Assembly: GCF_018070325.1 (NCBI RefSeq)
Contig: NZ_JAGPXY010000027.1
Location: 1 to 64,000 of the forward strand
Direction: 5' to 3'
From: Micromonospora sp. H61
GTDB lineage: Bacteria; Actinomycetota; Actinomycetes; Mycobacteriales; Micromonosporaceae
DNA length: 64,000 nt
Every line of letters begins with the position of its first letter. Within the stretch, counting starts at the first letter, position 1. The notes below the pieces were generated by a model. The model worked only from the letters and a program-made list of their open reading frames with translations. It had not been told where the DNA came from and made no database searches. Below, in pieces: positions 47,834 through 57,271 of this stretch. The translations under genes and the position numbers were made by a program.

Positions 47834-47864
47834 CCCATGGTCGGGCCGGCGCAGGCTGACTCGC

Positions 47865-48611
47865 TCAGACGGCGGTGCGGCCACCGTCGGCGTCCAGAAT
47901 CACGCCGGTGACGAACCGTGCCTCGTCGCTGACGAGGAACGCGATGACGGCGGCGATGTCCTCCGGATCGGCGACGAAACCCAGCGGGGCCTGGGCCGCG
48001 AGCTGTTCCAGGCCCTCGCCCAGGGCCGCGGATCCGGGAGTGCGGGTCGGGCCGGGGCGCACGGAGTTCACGCGCACTCCCGCCGGGCCGAACTCGGCTG
48101 CCCAGCTCTTGGTCAGCAGGTCCAGGGCGGCTTTGCTGGCGCCGTAGACCGACAGGCCCGGGAGGGCGACTTCGGCGGCGAGGGTGGAGACGTTGACGAT
48201 CGCCCCACCGCCTCGTGCCGCCATGGCGGGTGCAAGGTTCGCGACCAGATAGAACGGCGCCTTCAGGTTGGTGCCCAGTACCGCGTCGAAGGTCGACTCC
48301 TCGGTGCCCGCGGTCGGTCCACCGGCCCCGATCGCCGCGTTGTTGACCAGGATGTCGAGGCTTCCGCCCGCCGACTCGGCGGCCTGGGTGGCCTTGGCCG
48401 CGAGTGCTACAGCGGATTGCGCGTCGCGGAGATCGGCGGCGACGAAGTCGGCCTCTCCGCCCCCGGCGCGGATCTCCTCCACCACTTCCAGTCCTCGTTC
48501 GGCGTTGCGCCCGGAGACGATGACACGGACACCAGCGCGAGCGAGCTTGAGTGCGGTGGCGCGGCCGATTCCGCTCGTCGAGCCGGTGATGAGGGCAGTC
48601 TTGGTTTCCAT
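47865..48611 (-). CDS. Short-chain dehydrogenase/reductase
   Basis: The 248-residue classical SDR shows LITGSTSGIGRATALKLA (NADP loop, about residues 7-24), LDILVNNAAIG, IVNVSTLAAEV (catalytic Ser region), YGASKAALDLLTKSWA (Tyr and Lys) and the ending VTGVILDADGGRTAV. The substrate is unknown. AAGGAG lies 5 bases before the ATG at 48611. It is followed at 80 bases by the upstream hydrolase gene on the same strand and could be co-transcribed with it under the operators at 49651. Confidence 0.9.
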   Translation of the reverse strand: METKTALITGSTSGIGRATALKLARAGVRVIVSGRNAERGLEVVEEIRAGGGEADFVAADLRDAQSAVALAAKATQAAESAGGSLDILVNNAAIGAGGPTAGTEESTFDAVLGTNLKAPFYLVANLAPAMAARGGGAIVNVSTLAAEVALPGLSVYGASKAALDLLTKSWAAEFGPAGVRVNSVRPGPTRTPGSAALGEGLEQLAAQAPLGFVADPEDIAAVIAFLVSDEARFVTGVILDADGGRTAV

Positions 48612-48691
48612 GGAAACTCCTTGCTGGGCGGTCTCAGATGGGCTTGATGGGTGCGACGGTGCGGCGCGGTCCAGGTTTGAACGTGGACGCG

Positions 48692-49630
48692 TCACAGGTT
48701 CTTCAGGAAGGTGATGCGGTCGGCCATGGCGCTGCGTGCCACCCCGGACTCGGGAGCGAACTGGTCGAAGCCGTGGACTGCGCCGGGGCGTACCGAGAGA
48801 TGCACGGCCACGTTGTCGTGTACGAGCCGCTCGGCGTAGGCGACCGTCTCCGCGCAGAAGAGGTCCAGTTGGCCGACCTCGAGGTAGGTCGCTGGCAGAT
48901 CGTCGAGTGACTCCGCGCGGGTGACCGAAGCGGACGCGGGCACGTCGTCGGTGCCGTACCTCGCGCCGAGGTAGGCGCGCCAGCCGGTGATGTTGTCGGC
49001 GACCGACCAGCCGAGGAAGGGCTCGACGGCCGGGTCGGCAGCCGCAGTCCGGTCATCGAGCATCGGGTAGACCAGGATCTGCGCGGCCAACGGCCCGATC
49101 CCACGGTCGCGGCACAGTAGGGCTGTCGCCGCTGCGAGGCCACCGCCGGCGGAGTCACCCATGACTGCGACCCGCGCGCCGGGCACACGCTCCGCCGCAT
49201 GCTCGATCGCCCAGCGGACCGCGGCGACGCAGTCTTCGACGGCGGCGGGAAACGGCGCTTCGGGTGCGAGCCGGTAGTCGACAGCGACAACCGCAACCCC
49301 GGCCTCTGACGCGTAGTGGCGGCAGATGTGGTCGTACCCGTCCAGGCTTCCGGCGATGAAACCGCCACCGTGGAGGTAGACGACAAGGGCGTGCGGTGGG
49401 TTCGTCGGCTTGTACAGGCGCAGTGCAAGGGTGTGCCCGTCCGCGGACGGCACTGTGAAGTCGACGACGTCGACACTGTTGTCGGGTGTGACGGCGGCCG
49501 CCAACCCGCCATAGACGGCATCGATGGTGGCCCGTCGAGTCCTCCAGTCACCGACGACGGGTGGTGTCGGTGGGGCGGCGGCGGCGATCGCGCCGACTGC
49601 TTCGAGAAGTTCGTTGTCGATGCTGAGCAC
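48692..49630 (-). CDS. Alpha/beta-hydrolase of the hormone-sensitive-lipase family
   Basis: The 312-residue esterase contains the oxyanion loop YLHGGGFIAG, the nucleophile motif MGDSAGGGLAAA (Ser near residue 159) and a catalytic His in VHGFDQFAPES near the end; the Asp is in the LFCAE/QLDLF segment region. HSL-type enzymes hydrolyse short-chain esters or steroid esters. The start is GTG at 49630. Two operator copies 21-55 bases upstream (49651-49699) place it under the TetR regulator at 50553. Confidence 0.88.
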   Translation of the reverse strand: MLSIDNELLEAVGAIAAAAPPTPPVVGDWRTRRATIDAVYGGLAAAVTPDNSVDVVDFTVPSADGHTLALRLYKPTNPPHALVVYLHGGGFIAGSLDGYDHICRHYASEAGVAVVAVDYRLAPEAPFPAAVEDCVAAVRWAIEHAAERVPGARVAVMGDSAGGGLAAATALLCRDRGIGPLAAQILVYPMLDDRTAAADPAVEPFLGWSVADNITGWRAYLGARYGTDDVPASASVTRAESLDDLPATYLEVGQLDLFCAETVAYAERLVHDNVAVHLSVRPGAVHGFDQFAPESGVARSAMADRITFLKNL

Positions 49631-49650
49631 TCGGATCCTCTACCTTCCAA

Positions 49651-49699
49651 CGTCTGATACGTACAACGTACGTAAGCGTGACTCGCGTACGTTGTACGT
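49651..49699. promoter_or_regulatory. Operator pair upstream of the HSL esterase
   Basis: CGTCTGATACGTAC (49651-49664), continuing AACGTACG, and GCGTACGTTGTACGT (49685-49699) are inverted copies of ACGTACAACGTACG. Both blocks recur exactly in the TetR promoter region (50487-50522). Confidence 0.75.
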
Positions 49700-49780
49700 G
49701 TCAAGTGATGTCGAGCACGCCGCTGTCGCGGCCTGGTCGGAGCGGCGCGGCGGGTTCGACGGTGTGGGGCCGCGTTCGCT

Positions 49781-50470
49781 TCAGAGTCGGTTCGCCAGGA
49801 TGGCGACGCCGCTGCCCGACAGGTTCGGGATGGCGTGGTGTCGACCGGCGAGAACGGAGATGATGCTCTCGGCGGTGCCGACGACTTCGGGGGCGCCGGC
49901 AGAGGGGCGCGACCAGTTCGTGTCGGTGGTGCGGAACGCGATGCCGTTGGCCCGCGCGACCGCGGGGATGAACGGGTTGGGCACGCGTGTCTCGACGGTG
50001 AGGACCGCGTCGGCCACCGGCGGCGCCAGGACGCCGGACCGGCCGAGCGTGAATGCGATGTCGAGGTGGTGTACGACGTGGTCGCCGAGCAGTAGCGGTG
50101 CCGGCAGTAGACGTCCGATACCTCGTGGACGCGCCCGGAAGCGGTCGAACACGTCGATCAATTCCGGGGCGGTGCTTTGGCTGGCGTACTCGCGACTCAG
50201 GAGGTCGTTCGAGGCATCGAACGACCAGCGCCGCCGCCCCATTGCCAGCAGCAGCCGTGATGGCGGCAGGTGCAGACCGAGCGCGAGGTGGGCGAGCACA
50301 ACCTTGTTGGTCCAGCCCGCACAGAGGCTGGGCCGCTCCCACTCTTCATCGGTCAGAGTGCGGGCGAAGGCGACGAAGGCGTCATCCTGCTGCTGAGCCA
50401 GGTCACGCCATCCCGTTCCCGTTTTCCGGCTGGCCCGGAATGGCGGGCGCTCCGAGTTTCTAGTGATCAT
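49781..50470 (-). CDS. Mycothiol-dependent maleylpyruvate isomerase-like protein
   Basis: The 229-residue protein is of the DinB/maleylpyruvate isomerase N-terminal class: WRDLAQQQDDAFVAFARTLTDEEWERPSLCAGWTNKVVLAHLALGL (metal His in AHLALGL) and LLLGDHVVHHLDIAFTLGR (second His pair). Such enzymes use mycothiol to act on unsaturated or epoxide compounds; the substrate is not known. ATG at 50470 follows GGAG by 4-5 bases. It is divergent from the TetR gene with operators between. Confidence 0.78.
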   Translation of the reverse strand: MITRNSERPPFRASRKTGTGWRDLAQQQDDAFVAFARTLTDEEWERPSLCAGWTNKVVLAHLALGLHLPPSRLLLAMGRRRWSFDASNDLLSREYASQSTAPELIDVFDRFRARPRGIGRLLPAPLLLGDHVVHHLDIAFTLGRSGVLAPPVADAVLTVETRVPNPFIPAVARANGIAFRTTDTNWSRPSAGAPEVVGTAESIISVLAGRHHAIPNLSGSGVAILANRL

Positions 50471-50486
50471 GAATCTCCTCCGGCAT

Positions 50487-50522
50487 GCGTACGTTGTACG
50501 TATAGTACCGTCTGATACGTAC
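50487..50522. promoter_or_regulatory. Operator pair between the isomerase-like and TetR genes
   Basis: GCGTACGTTGTACGT (50487-50501) and CGTCTGATACGTAC (50509-50522) repeat the two blocks found at 49651-49699 in reverse order. They lie between the two divergent starts, where a TetR repressor would shut both genes. Confidence 0.75.
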
Positions 50523-50552
50523 GCCGTACCCATCTCCGGGAGAGCAGCCAGC

Positions 50553-51212
50553 ATGAGAGCCCGTTTCACCCTCACGGACATCCAGCAACACGCGCTGGTG
50601 ATCGTCGACCGGGATGGCTTGGCCGGGCTCACCATGCGCTCCCTCGCGGCGTCGCTGAAAACCGGCGCCATGACTCTCTACAACTACGTCGACAGCCGCG
50701 AAGCCCTCGAGGAACTCGTGGTCGACGCCGTCGCCGCCCGAGTCCAGATACCGAAGCCGACCGACGATTGGCTGGCCGACACGCGTGCCGTGGCTACCGC
50801 CATGTGGCGGACCTTCCGCGCGCACCCGGCGGTCATCCCGCTCATACTCACCCGCCGCACGTCTTCCCGAGCCAGCCTCGCTCCAGCCGAGGCGCTCGCG
50901 GCAGCACTTGCGCGCGGAGGCTTGGACGGCGTCGACCTGTTCGTCGCGTTCCGCGCCGTCTCGGCGTTTGTCACGGGTATTGCGCAGAACGAGCTGGCCG
51001 GTGCGCTCACGCGCGAGAAGGATCCCGCCTCCGCCGCCCGTCGCGTCGAAGCGCTTGCGCACGGTGCTCTGCCGACCCTCGCCGAACTGGCCCCGGTCGG
51101 GGCCGTGTACACCGGCCAGGAATTCGAGCGCGGACTCACGCTCATCCTCAACGGCATCACGCACACTCCCCGCCCGTTCAGCCCTCACGATCAAGCAGGC
51201 CACGGTGGCTAA
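50553..51212 (+). CDS. TetR-family regulator
   Basis: The 219-residue protein has the TetR N-terminus (FTLTDIQQHALVIVDRDGLAGLTMRSLAASLKTGAMTLYNYVDSREALEELV, residues 5-56). Its C-terminal half (AHPAVIPLILTRR, FERGLTLILNGI) fits the TetR_C_11-like ligand-binding domain. ATG at 50553 is chosen since the HTH begins there and the upstream in-frame start at 50463 would lie inside the operator region. It probably represses the leftward isomerase-like gene and the esterase unit through the shared operators. The stop overlaps the stop of the convergent glycosidase gene. Confidence 0.88.
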   Translation: MRARFTLTDIQQHALVIVDRDGLAGLTMRSLAASLKTGAMTLYNYVDSREALEELVVDAVAARVQIPKPTDDWLADTRAVATAMWRTFRAHPAVIPLILTRRTSSRASLAPAEALAAALARGGLDGVDLFVAFRAVSAFVTGIAQNELAGALTREKDPASAARRVEALAHGALPTLAELAPVGAVYTGQEFERGLTLILNGITHTPRPFSPHDQAGHGG

Positions 51213-53260
51213 CGCTGGTCGGGGCGTTGGCGGGCGAACGCGTCGCGCTTGCCCCAACGGCCGGGGATGTCCAGGAGCGCGATCCGCCCGAAGGTGCTGG
51301 GCAGCGCGGGGTCCACGGCCAGGTGGTCCTCGTGCGGGTTGATACCGAGCATGGTGCGGATCAGCAGCATGCAGGCTCCGCTGGACCACGCCTGCGGACT
51401 GCCGGCGGTCGGGTACCGGATCGGGAACCGGGTGGTGTCGCGGTCGAACCCGCCGAACGCCTCGGGTAGCCGGCCCTCGAAGTAGGTGGCGGCGGAGAGG
51501 ATGCCCTCGGCGATGCGGGCCGCCTCGTTGCCGAAGCCGTAACGGCGCAGCCCCCAGGCGATGAACGAGTTGTCGAACGGCCAGACCGTGCCGTTGTGGT
51601 AGCCGAGCGGGTTGTAGCGGCGCTGCCCCTCGGCGAACGTCCGCACCCCCCAACCCGAGAAGAGCGCCGGCCCCATCAGGTGCTCGACCACCCGCGCAGC
51701 CCGCTCCGGTGGCACGATGCCGCTCCACAACAGGTGCCCGATGTTGGACGACAGGCTGTCCACGGGAGTGCCGTCGTGGTCGAGGGCGAGGGCGTAGAAG
51801 CCGCGGTCCTCAAGCCAGAAGTCCCGGTTGAACCGGTCGTACAGGGCCGCCGCCTCGCTCTCCAGCCGCTCGGCGTAGGCAGTGTCGCCCCAGAAGGTGC
51901 GGGCCAGTCGTGCCCCCCGGATCTTCGCGTCGTAGGCGTACCCCTGGGTTTCGCAGGTGGCCCTCGGGAAGCCCGGCAGCCGGCCGTCGGCGTAGGAGAT
52001 GCTGTCCCAGGAGTCCTTCCAGCACTGGTTGTCCAGGCCGGTGGCGCGGTTGCGTCGCTGGTACCAAACGTAGCCGGTGGAGGTCAGGTCCGCGTACAGG
52101 TCGATCCAGGCCAGGGCCGCTCGGGCCTCCTGCTCCAACTCCATCACCAGCGCGGTGTCGCCGCTCCACCGCTCGTACTCGTCGAGCAGCACCACGAACA
52201 GCGGTGAGGCGTCCACAGTGCCGTAGTACGGGGAGTGTGGCTGCTCCTCGAACGCGGCCGACTCCCCGTAGCGCAGCTCGTGCAGGATCCGGCCCGGGTC
52301 CTCCTCCAACACGTCGTCGGTCCGGGTGCCCTGCAACGACCCGAGGATCCGCAGTGTCGGTGGGGTCAGCGACGGGGTGATCGGCAGGGTTTGCAGGCAG
52401 GTCAACAGGCTGTCGCGACCGAACAGGGTCATGAACCAGGGCAACCCGGCCGCGGGCACACTCGCCCCGCCGAGCGAGAGCGGGGCGAAGCGCAGCGCCG
52501 CCAGGTCCACCAGGCTGCGGCGGTAGACCTGCTGGAGGCCGACGCTCTCGGTGTCCAGGGTCGGGGCCGCCGCGACCCAGGCCTGCACGCTGGCAGGCAG
52601 GGTGGAGTCGTCCGGCCGTAGGGCCCGCAGGGCGGAGCGCAGGTCGACGCCGTCCGGACGCAGCGCCAACATGACTGCCTGCAACCGGGTGGACCACTGC
52701 TGCCCGGGGCGCAGTCGGACCGCGAACCGGAGTCCGCCCGGGTCGAACTCCGCGGGTTCGCTCGCCGACACGACGACCTCACGTCGGTAGGTGGCGCGCC
52801 GGTAACCCAGGCGCAACTCGTTCGGGCCGACGTGCGTGTAGTGCTCGCCGGACTTGTCGCCGATGTCGAACTTGATCTCGAAGATGTCGGCGAAGTCGGC
52901 GGCCACCTCCAGACGTACGTCGAGCGTCATGTCCCGCTCGCCGTAATTGAAGATCGTCAGCGACTCGGTGAGGTCCGGGCCGATGCGCCTGCGCCGAATG
53001 GCCGACACGTCGGCCTCCACGTAGTCCACCGCCGCGCCGGGCACCGCGAAGAACGTGACCTCGAAGTACTGGCTGTCGTCCACCGACAGCGCGGTCATGC
53101 ACTCGCCGTTGACGGTGAGCCTCCAACGGGACAGGAAGCGCGTGTCAGCGGCGAAGAGGCCGACCGGGGTGCTCGGGGACGACTGCACGTCGCCGCTGGC
53201 GTCGGACACCATGAAGGTGTTCCCGTCGATGCACGCCACAGTGCCCGCGATGTCCCTCAT
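51209..53260 (-). CDS. Glucan-debranching-like glycoside hydrolase (MGH1/GDE-C fold)
   Basis: The 683-residue protein has the bacterial GDE N-terminal beta domain (TFMVSDASGDVQSSPSTPVGLFAADTRFLSRWRLTVNG, residues about 14-50) and then an (alpha/alpha)6 barrel like amylo-alpha-1,6-glucosidase (GLPWFMTLFGRDSLLTCLQTLPITPSL, NQCWKDSWDSISYADG, YNGTVWPFDNSFIAWGLRRYG-like end). Such proteins act on alpha-glucans or sucrose-like glycans, but the specificity of this group is unresolved. The following SCP2-like gene starts upstream, 4 bases from this start. Confidence 0.82.
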   Translation of the reverse strand: MRDIAGTVACIDGNTFMVSDASGDVQSSPSTPVGLFAADTRFLSRWRLTVNGECMTALSVDDSQYFEVTFFAVPGAAVDYVEADVSAIRRRRIGPDLTESLTIFNYGERDMTLDVRLEVAADFADIFEIKFDIGDKSGEHYTHVGPNELRLGYRRATYRREVVVSASEPAEFDPGGLRFAVRLRPGQQWSTRLQAVMLALRPDGVDLRSALRALRPDDSTLPASVQAWVAAAPTLDTESVGLQQVYRRSLVDLAALRFAPLSLGGASVPAAGLPWFMTLFGRDSLLTCLQTLPITPSLTPPTLRILGSLQGTRTDDVLEEDPGRILHELRYGESAAFEEQPHSPYYGTVDASPLFVVLLDEYERWSGDTALVMELEQEARAALAWIDLYADLTSTGYVWYQRRNRATGLDNQCWKDSWDSISYADGRLPGFPRATCETQGYAYDAKIRGARLARTFWGDTAYAERLESEAAALYDRFNRDFWLEDRGFYALALDHDGTPVDSLSSNIGHLLWSGIVPPERAARVVEHLMGPALFSGWGVRTFAEGQRRYNPLGYHNGTVWPFDNSFIAWGLRRYGFGNEAARIAEGILSAATYFEGRLPEAFGGFDRDTTRFPIRYPTAGSPQAWSSGACMLLIRTMLGINPHEDHLAVDPALPSTFGRIALLDIPGRWGKRDAFARQRPDQR

Positions 53261-53263
53261 CCG

Positions 53264-53626
53264 TCACGTCCCACTGTCGGGATCCTCGCGCTGAAGCCGC
53301 CCGGCCTCTCGCGGAAACAGCCGCCCGATACGCAACGCCAGGGCGAGATCACCGTCGACCATGATCTCGCCCCGGGTGATCGCCGCCAGCCCGTTCACCT
53401 CGCCCCGCGCCATCGCCTCCGCGACCTGCGCGGACACCTGGATCACAGTGGTGGCGGGGGCATCGCTTCGGGTAACCCGCATCCGGCCATGATCGATGTC
53501 CAGCCGCCACTGCTCCACGTTGCCGTCGTCGCGGATGTCGAATCGCACGCTGCCACAGACCTTGCTGAACCGTGGATCCTGGCCAGCGACCGTCAACCGC
53601 TCGAAGAAGGCGCTGGTCTCCGACAT
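53264..53626 (-). CDS. SCP2 sterol-binding-domain protein
   Basis: The 120-residue protein is a stand-alone SCP2-like fold (VCGSVRFDIRDDGNVEQWRLDIDHGRMRV, ATTVIQVSAQVAEAMARGEVNGLAAITRGEIMVDGDLALALRIGRLF). It likely binds a lipid or other hydrophobic molecule. It lies 3 bases before the glycosidase start and is co-transcribed with it; the link between the two activities is not known. Confidence 0.85.
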   Translation of the reverse strand: MSETSAFFERLTVAGQDPRFSKVCGSVRFDIRDDGNVEQWRLDIDHGRMRVTRSDAPATTVIQVSAQVAEAMARGEVNGLAAITRGEIMVDGDLALALRIGRLFPREAGRLQREDPDSGT

Positions 53627-53707
53627 CCCACCTCCTCCGGGCGCTGGTAAGAGCGGATGCCGGCTACCCGCTGCCGCGCACTCCTAACGCCGGGGTGGTG
53701 CCCTTGT

Positions 53708-54739
53708 TCAGGGTGCGAGCGACAAGCGGGTCCCGAGGTTGAAGTCCACCACGACCGGCGCCCGGCGTACCCGCACGGCAGTCGCGGCGTCGAAGCCGGC
53801 AGCGTCCCGGTGCCAGACCGGCGGGGTGTACGCGCAGTCGCAACGTAGCTTCACCCGCTGCCCGGGGAGCAGGCGCAGGGCGTAACTGTCACCCACGTCC
53901 GCGACGCCGGCCAGGTCCCCGGTGGCCGCGTCGAACGCGATCACCTGGGCGTAGGTGAGCAGCTCGTCGACCCGTACCGCCCCGGTGAGCGGCGTCCCCG
54001 CCGGCAGCGCCTGGTTCAGCGTCGCCGTCTGTTGGGCGCGGACCCGCACCGGCCGCGCCTGCTGCCGACCGCCCACCCCACCGGACCACACCGTGGCCAG
54101 CCCGGCGGCGGCGAACTGCACGGGCCAGTGGTACGGGCCGAGGCCGGTGATCGTGTAACGGCCCTCCTCGTCCGTGGTCGGGCCGTGGTCGCCGTACTTC
54201 GGGTGCGGCACGTAGGGCACCACCATGACCAGCGCACGGGGGACCGGCGCGCCCGTCGCCGCGTCGGTCACCACTCCGACGACGGTGCCCGGCGGGTCGA
54301 GCCGGATGACCGGCGCGCTGGTCACCACGCCGGGCCGCACCTGAATCACCTGTGCCCGCTCGCGCTCACCGGTGCCGCCGCGCCGGCCGACCCATTGCAA
54401 GCCGTGCTCCGTCGTGTCGTAAGGGCTCACCAGCAGCCGGTACCTCCCCGGGGCGACGTCCCCGGTCACCAGGACGCCCTGCTCATCGGCGCAACCCCCG
54501 TAGCGTCCGAGTTGGTCCTCACCGATGCTGACCGCAGACAACGCAGCGGCGTCCACCGGGACGAGCGCCGCGCAGGCCCGGGGGACCGGTGCGCCGGTCG
54601 CCGCGTCGCGCACCACGGTGCGGACGCCGCCGGGCGCGGACGACCCGGGGGTACGCGCGGCGGCCGGGGCGGCGGCCTCCCCGACGAGCAGTGCGACGGC
54701 GATGGTGGCGGTCAGGTGGCGCAGCAGAGCACGGCTCAT
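53708..54739 (-). CDS. Secreted protein with carboxypeptidase-regulatory-like domains
   Basis: After a signal peptide (LLRHLTATIAVALLVGEAAAPAAA) the 343-residue protein contains two beta-sandwich repeats of the CarboxypepD_reg type: TVVRDAATGAPVPRACAALVP and GVVTDAATGAPVPRALVMVVPY, each ending in a GxYTITGLGPY-like turn. These domains usually bind or stiffen extracellular proteins. No catalytic residues are seen. The gene is preceded by its own promoter region. ATG at 54739 is chosen for the signal sequence. Confidence 0.75.
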   Translation of the reverse strand: MSRALLRHLTATIAVALLVGEAAAPAAARTPGSSAPGGVRTVVRDAATGAPVPRACAALVPVDAAALSAVSIGEDQLGRYGGCADEQGVLVTGDVAPGRYRLLVSPYDTTEHGLQWVGRRGGTGERERAQVIQVRPGVVTSAPVIRLDPPGTVVGVVTDAATGAPVPRALVMVVPYVPHPKYGDHGPTTDEEGRYTITGLGPYHWPVQFAAAGLATVWSGGVGGRQQARPVRVRAQQTATLNQALPAGTPLTGAVRVDELLTYAQVIAFDAATGDLAGVADVGDSYALRLLPGQRVKLRCDCAYTPPVWHRDAAGFDAATAVRVRRAPVVVDFNLGTRLSLAP

Positions 54740-54982
54740 CGGGATGTCCTTCCGGCGGCGCGGCGGTTTGGGCAGACCGTAACGGCGTTCAGGTGATCCA
54801 AATCGGTCAATGTCGCGATGCCGACCGTCGCCGCACGGCGTTCCCACCCCACACCGACCGCAACGGACGTTCTGCCCCGAACCCGGCGCATGTGGCACTG
54901 GTAAGACATAGCGTCACGGGGGCGGGGACCACCGCCGCCCTCGCTGCGGACCGGCGGCGACGCCCACCGGAAGGGACCGGAC

Positions 54983-55933
54983 ATGAGTCGTGTCGACACT
55001 GTGCTCCTGCCGGAGCTGGACGGGCCGGTGCCGGCGACGCTGCCGAGCGCGCTCGGCCTGCTGAGCCTGGCCCTGGGAGTGGGCGCGCTGGTCGCGCCCG
55101 GTCCCCTCGCGCGACTGACCGGGGTGGACGACTCCCCGGCCGCGCGGTCCGTGCTTCCGGCCATCGGCCTACGGGAGTTGGGCAGCGGCGCCGGCCTGCT
55201 CAGTGGCCGTCGCCCGGCCGGCTGGGCCTGGAGCCGGGTGGCCGGCGACGCCATGGACCTCACACTGCTCGGGCGGGCCCTCGCCGACCGCGACGGTGAA
55301 CGCCGCCGCCGGGTCGCGCTGACCACCCTCGCCATCGCCGGCATCACCGCCGTCGACGTGCTCGCCGCCGTACGCGTCGGGCGCGCTCGACGGGCCCGCG
55401 CCCGGGTGATCAGGATGCAGATCGCGGTGACGGTGAACCGGTCGCCCGCCGAGGCGTACCGGTTCTGGCGGGACATGGAGAACCTGCCCCGATTCATGGC
55501 GCACCTGGAGTCCGTCCGCGCCGACGACCTGCGCCGCTCGCACTGGATCGCCCGTGGCCCGGCCGGGCACCGCGTCGAGTGGGACGCCGAGATCATCGAC
55601 GACCAGCCGAACAAGTCGATCACCTGGCGGTCGCTGCCGGGGACCCGGGTGCCCAACGCCGGCCGGGTCCGGTTCGTGCCCGCGCCGGGCGACCGGGGCA
55701 CCGAGGTACGGGTGGAGCTGCGCTACGCGCCGCCGGCCGGCGCGCTCGGACGAGCGGTGGCGAAGCTCTTCGGTGAGGAACCCGAGCAGCAGGTCCGCGA
55801 CGACCTGCGCCGGTTCAAGCAGGTGCTGGAAACCGGCGAGGTCGTCCGCTCCGAGGGCAGCCCCAACGGCATCTCCGTACGCCAACAGGCCATGCAGCGA
55901 CCCGCCCAGCCGCTGCCGGCGTCCCGCCGCTGA
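54983..55933 (+). CDS. SRPBCC (polyketide cyclase-like) membrane protein
   Basis: The 316-residue protein starts with two or three hydrophobic helices (ALGLLSLALGVGALV, RRVALTTLAIAGITAVDVLAAV). From about residue 144 it has a SRPBCC/Bet v1-like domain (MQIAVTVNRSPAEAYRFWRDMENLPRFMAHLESV, GTEVRVELRYAPPAGALG). The family binds hydrophobic ligands. It is followed 30 bases later by a zinc alcohol dehydrogenase, a pairing seen in actinobacterial stress clusters. Confidence 0.83.
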   Translation: MSRVDTVLLPELDGPVPATLPSALGLLSLALGVGALVAPGPLARLTGVDDSPAARSVLPAIGLRELGSGAGLLSGRRPAGWAWSRVAGDAMDLTLLGRALADRDGERRRRVALTTLAIAGITAVDVLAAVRVGRARRARARVIRMQIAVTVNRSPAEAYRFWRDMENLPRFMAHLESVRADDLRRSHWIARGPAGHRVEWDAEIIDDQPNKSITWRSLPGTRVPNAGRVRFVPAPGDRGTEVRVELRYAPPAGALGRAVAKLFGEEPEQQVRDDLRRFKQVLETGEVVRSEGSPNGISVRQQAMQRPAQPLPASRR

Positions 55934-55962
55934 CCGCCCGAGCTCTCCGAAAGGGACCGAGA

Positions 55963-57135
55963 ATGAAGGCCACCGCCTGGATGGGCACCGACAGCGTCAA
56001 GGTCATCGACGTACCCGACCCGAAGATCATGAACGCCCGGGACGCGATCGTCCGGATCAGCACCACCGCGATCTGCGGCTCCGACCTGCACCTCTACCAC
56101 GGCTACATCCCCGCGATGCGCAAGGGCGACATCCTCGGCCACGAGTTCATGGGCGAGGTGGTGGAGGTGGGCCCGCAGGTCCGCAACCTCGCCCCCGGCG
56201 ACCGGGTGGTGGTGCCCTTCCCGATCGCCTGCGGGCACTGCTCGTCCTGCCAGCGCGGCCTCTACTCGGTCTGCGAGAACTCCAACCCGAACGCCGGCAT
56301 CGCCGAGAAGATCATGGGGCACTCGCCGGCCGGCATCTTCGGCTACTCGCACCTGCTCGGCGGCTACGCCGGTGGCCAGGCCGAGTACGCCCGGGTGCCG
56401 TTCGCCGACGTCGGCCCGGTCAAGGTGCCCGACGAGATCAGCGACGACCAGGCGGTCATGCTGGCCGACGTGTTCCCGACCGGCTACATGGGCGCCGAGA
56501 TGTGCGACATCAAACCCGGGCAGGTGATCGCCGTCTGGGGCGCCGGGCCGGTCGGGCTGCTCGCCGCGGCCAGCGCCCGGCTGCTCGGCGCGGAGCGGGT
56601 GATCGTCATCGACCGGTTCCCGTACCGGCTGCGGCTGGCCGAGGAGCACATCGACGCCGAGACGATCAACTACGAGGAAGTCGACGTGCTGGACACCCTC
56701 AACGAGATGACCGCCGGCCGGGGCCCCGACGCGTGCATCGACGCGGTGGGCCTGGAGGGCCACCACGGCAACGCCGCCCTGTACGCGTACGACCGGGCCA
56801 AGCAGGCCGCGCGAGTCGAGACGGAACGGCCGTTCGCGCTGCGGCAGGCGATCCTCGCCTGCCGCTCCGGCGGGGTGGTCTCGGTCGTCGGCGCGTACGG
56901 CGGTTTCGTCGACAAGTTCCCGATGGGCGCGTTCATGAACCGCTCGCTGGTCATGCGGACCGGTCAGTGCCACGTCCAGCGCTACACCCGGCCGCTACTG
57001 GAACGCATCCAGCGCGGCGAGATCGACCCGAGCTTCATCGTCAGCCACCGGATGCCGCTGCGTGACGCCCCGAAGGGCTACAAGATCTTCCAGAAGAAGC
57101 AGGACGACTGCACGAAGGTGCTGCTCAAGGCCTGA
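55963..57135 (+). CDS. Zinc-dependent alcohol dehydrogenase (glutathione-independent formaldehyde DH-like)
   Basis: The 390-residue MDR protein has a GroES-like N-terminal domain with catalytic zinc ligands in AICGSDLHLYHGYIPAM and GHEFMGEVVEVG, four structural-zinc cysteines in CGHCSSCQRGLYSVCEN, and a Rossmann motif VWGAGPVGLLAAASARLLGAERVIVID. It matches the Pseudomonas-type formaldehyde dehydrogenase/threonine dehydrogenase-like group and probably oxidises a short alcohol or aldehyde with NAD. AAAGGGA precedes the ATG. Confidence 0.92.
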   Translation: MKATAWMGTDSVKVIDVPDPKIMNARDAIVRISTTAICGSDLHLYHGYIPAMRKGDILGHEFMGEVVEVGPQVRNLAPGDRVVVPFPIACGHCSSCQRGLYSVCENSNPNAGIAEKIMGHSPAGIFGYSHLLGGYAGGQAEYARVPFADVGPVKVPDEISDDQAVMLADVFPTGYMGAEMCDIKPGQVIAVWGAGPVGLLAAASARLLGAERVIVIDRFPYRLRLAEEHIDAETINYEEVDVLDTLNEMTAGRGPDACIDAVGLEGHHGNAALYAYDRAKQAARVETERPFALRQAILACRSGGVVSVVGAYGGFVDKFPMGAFMNRSLVMRTGQCHVQRYTRPLLERIQRGEIDPSFIVSHRMPLRDAPKGYKIFQKKQDDCTKVLLKA

Positions 57136-57271
57136 CCGGTGCGCGTGGGCCGGCCGGCCGGGTAGATCGGGGCGCGCTGCCTTTGGAGCTGATGTCGTAG
57201 ACGATTCACCCGCACCGGCCGGCCCGGCCGGGAGGGCCCAGGGCGTGGCCATCCGTGGGTAGCCTCGCGTC

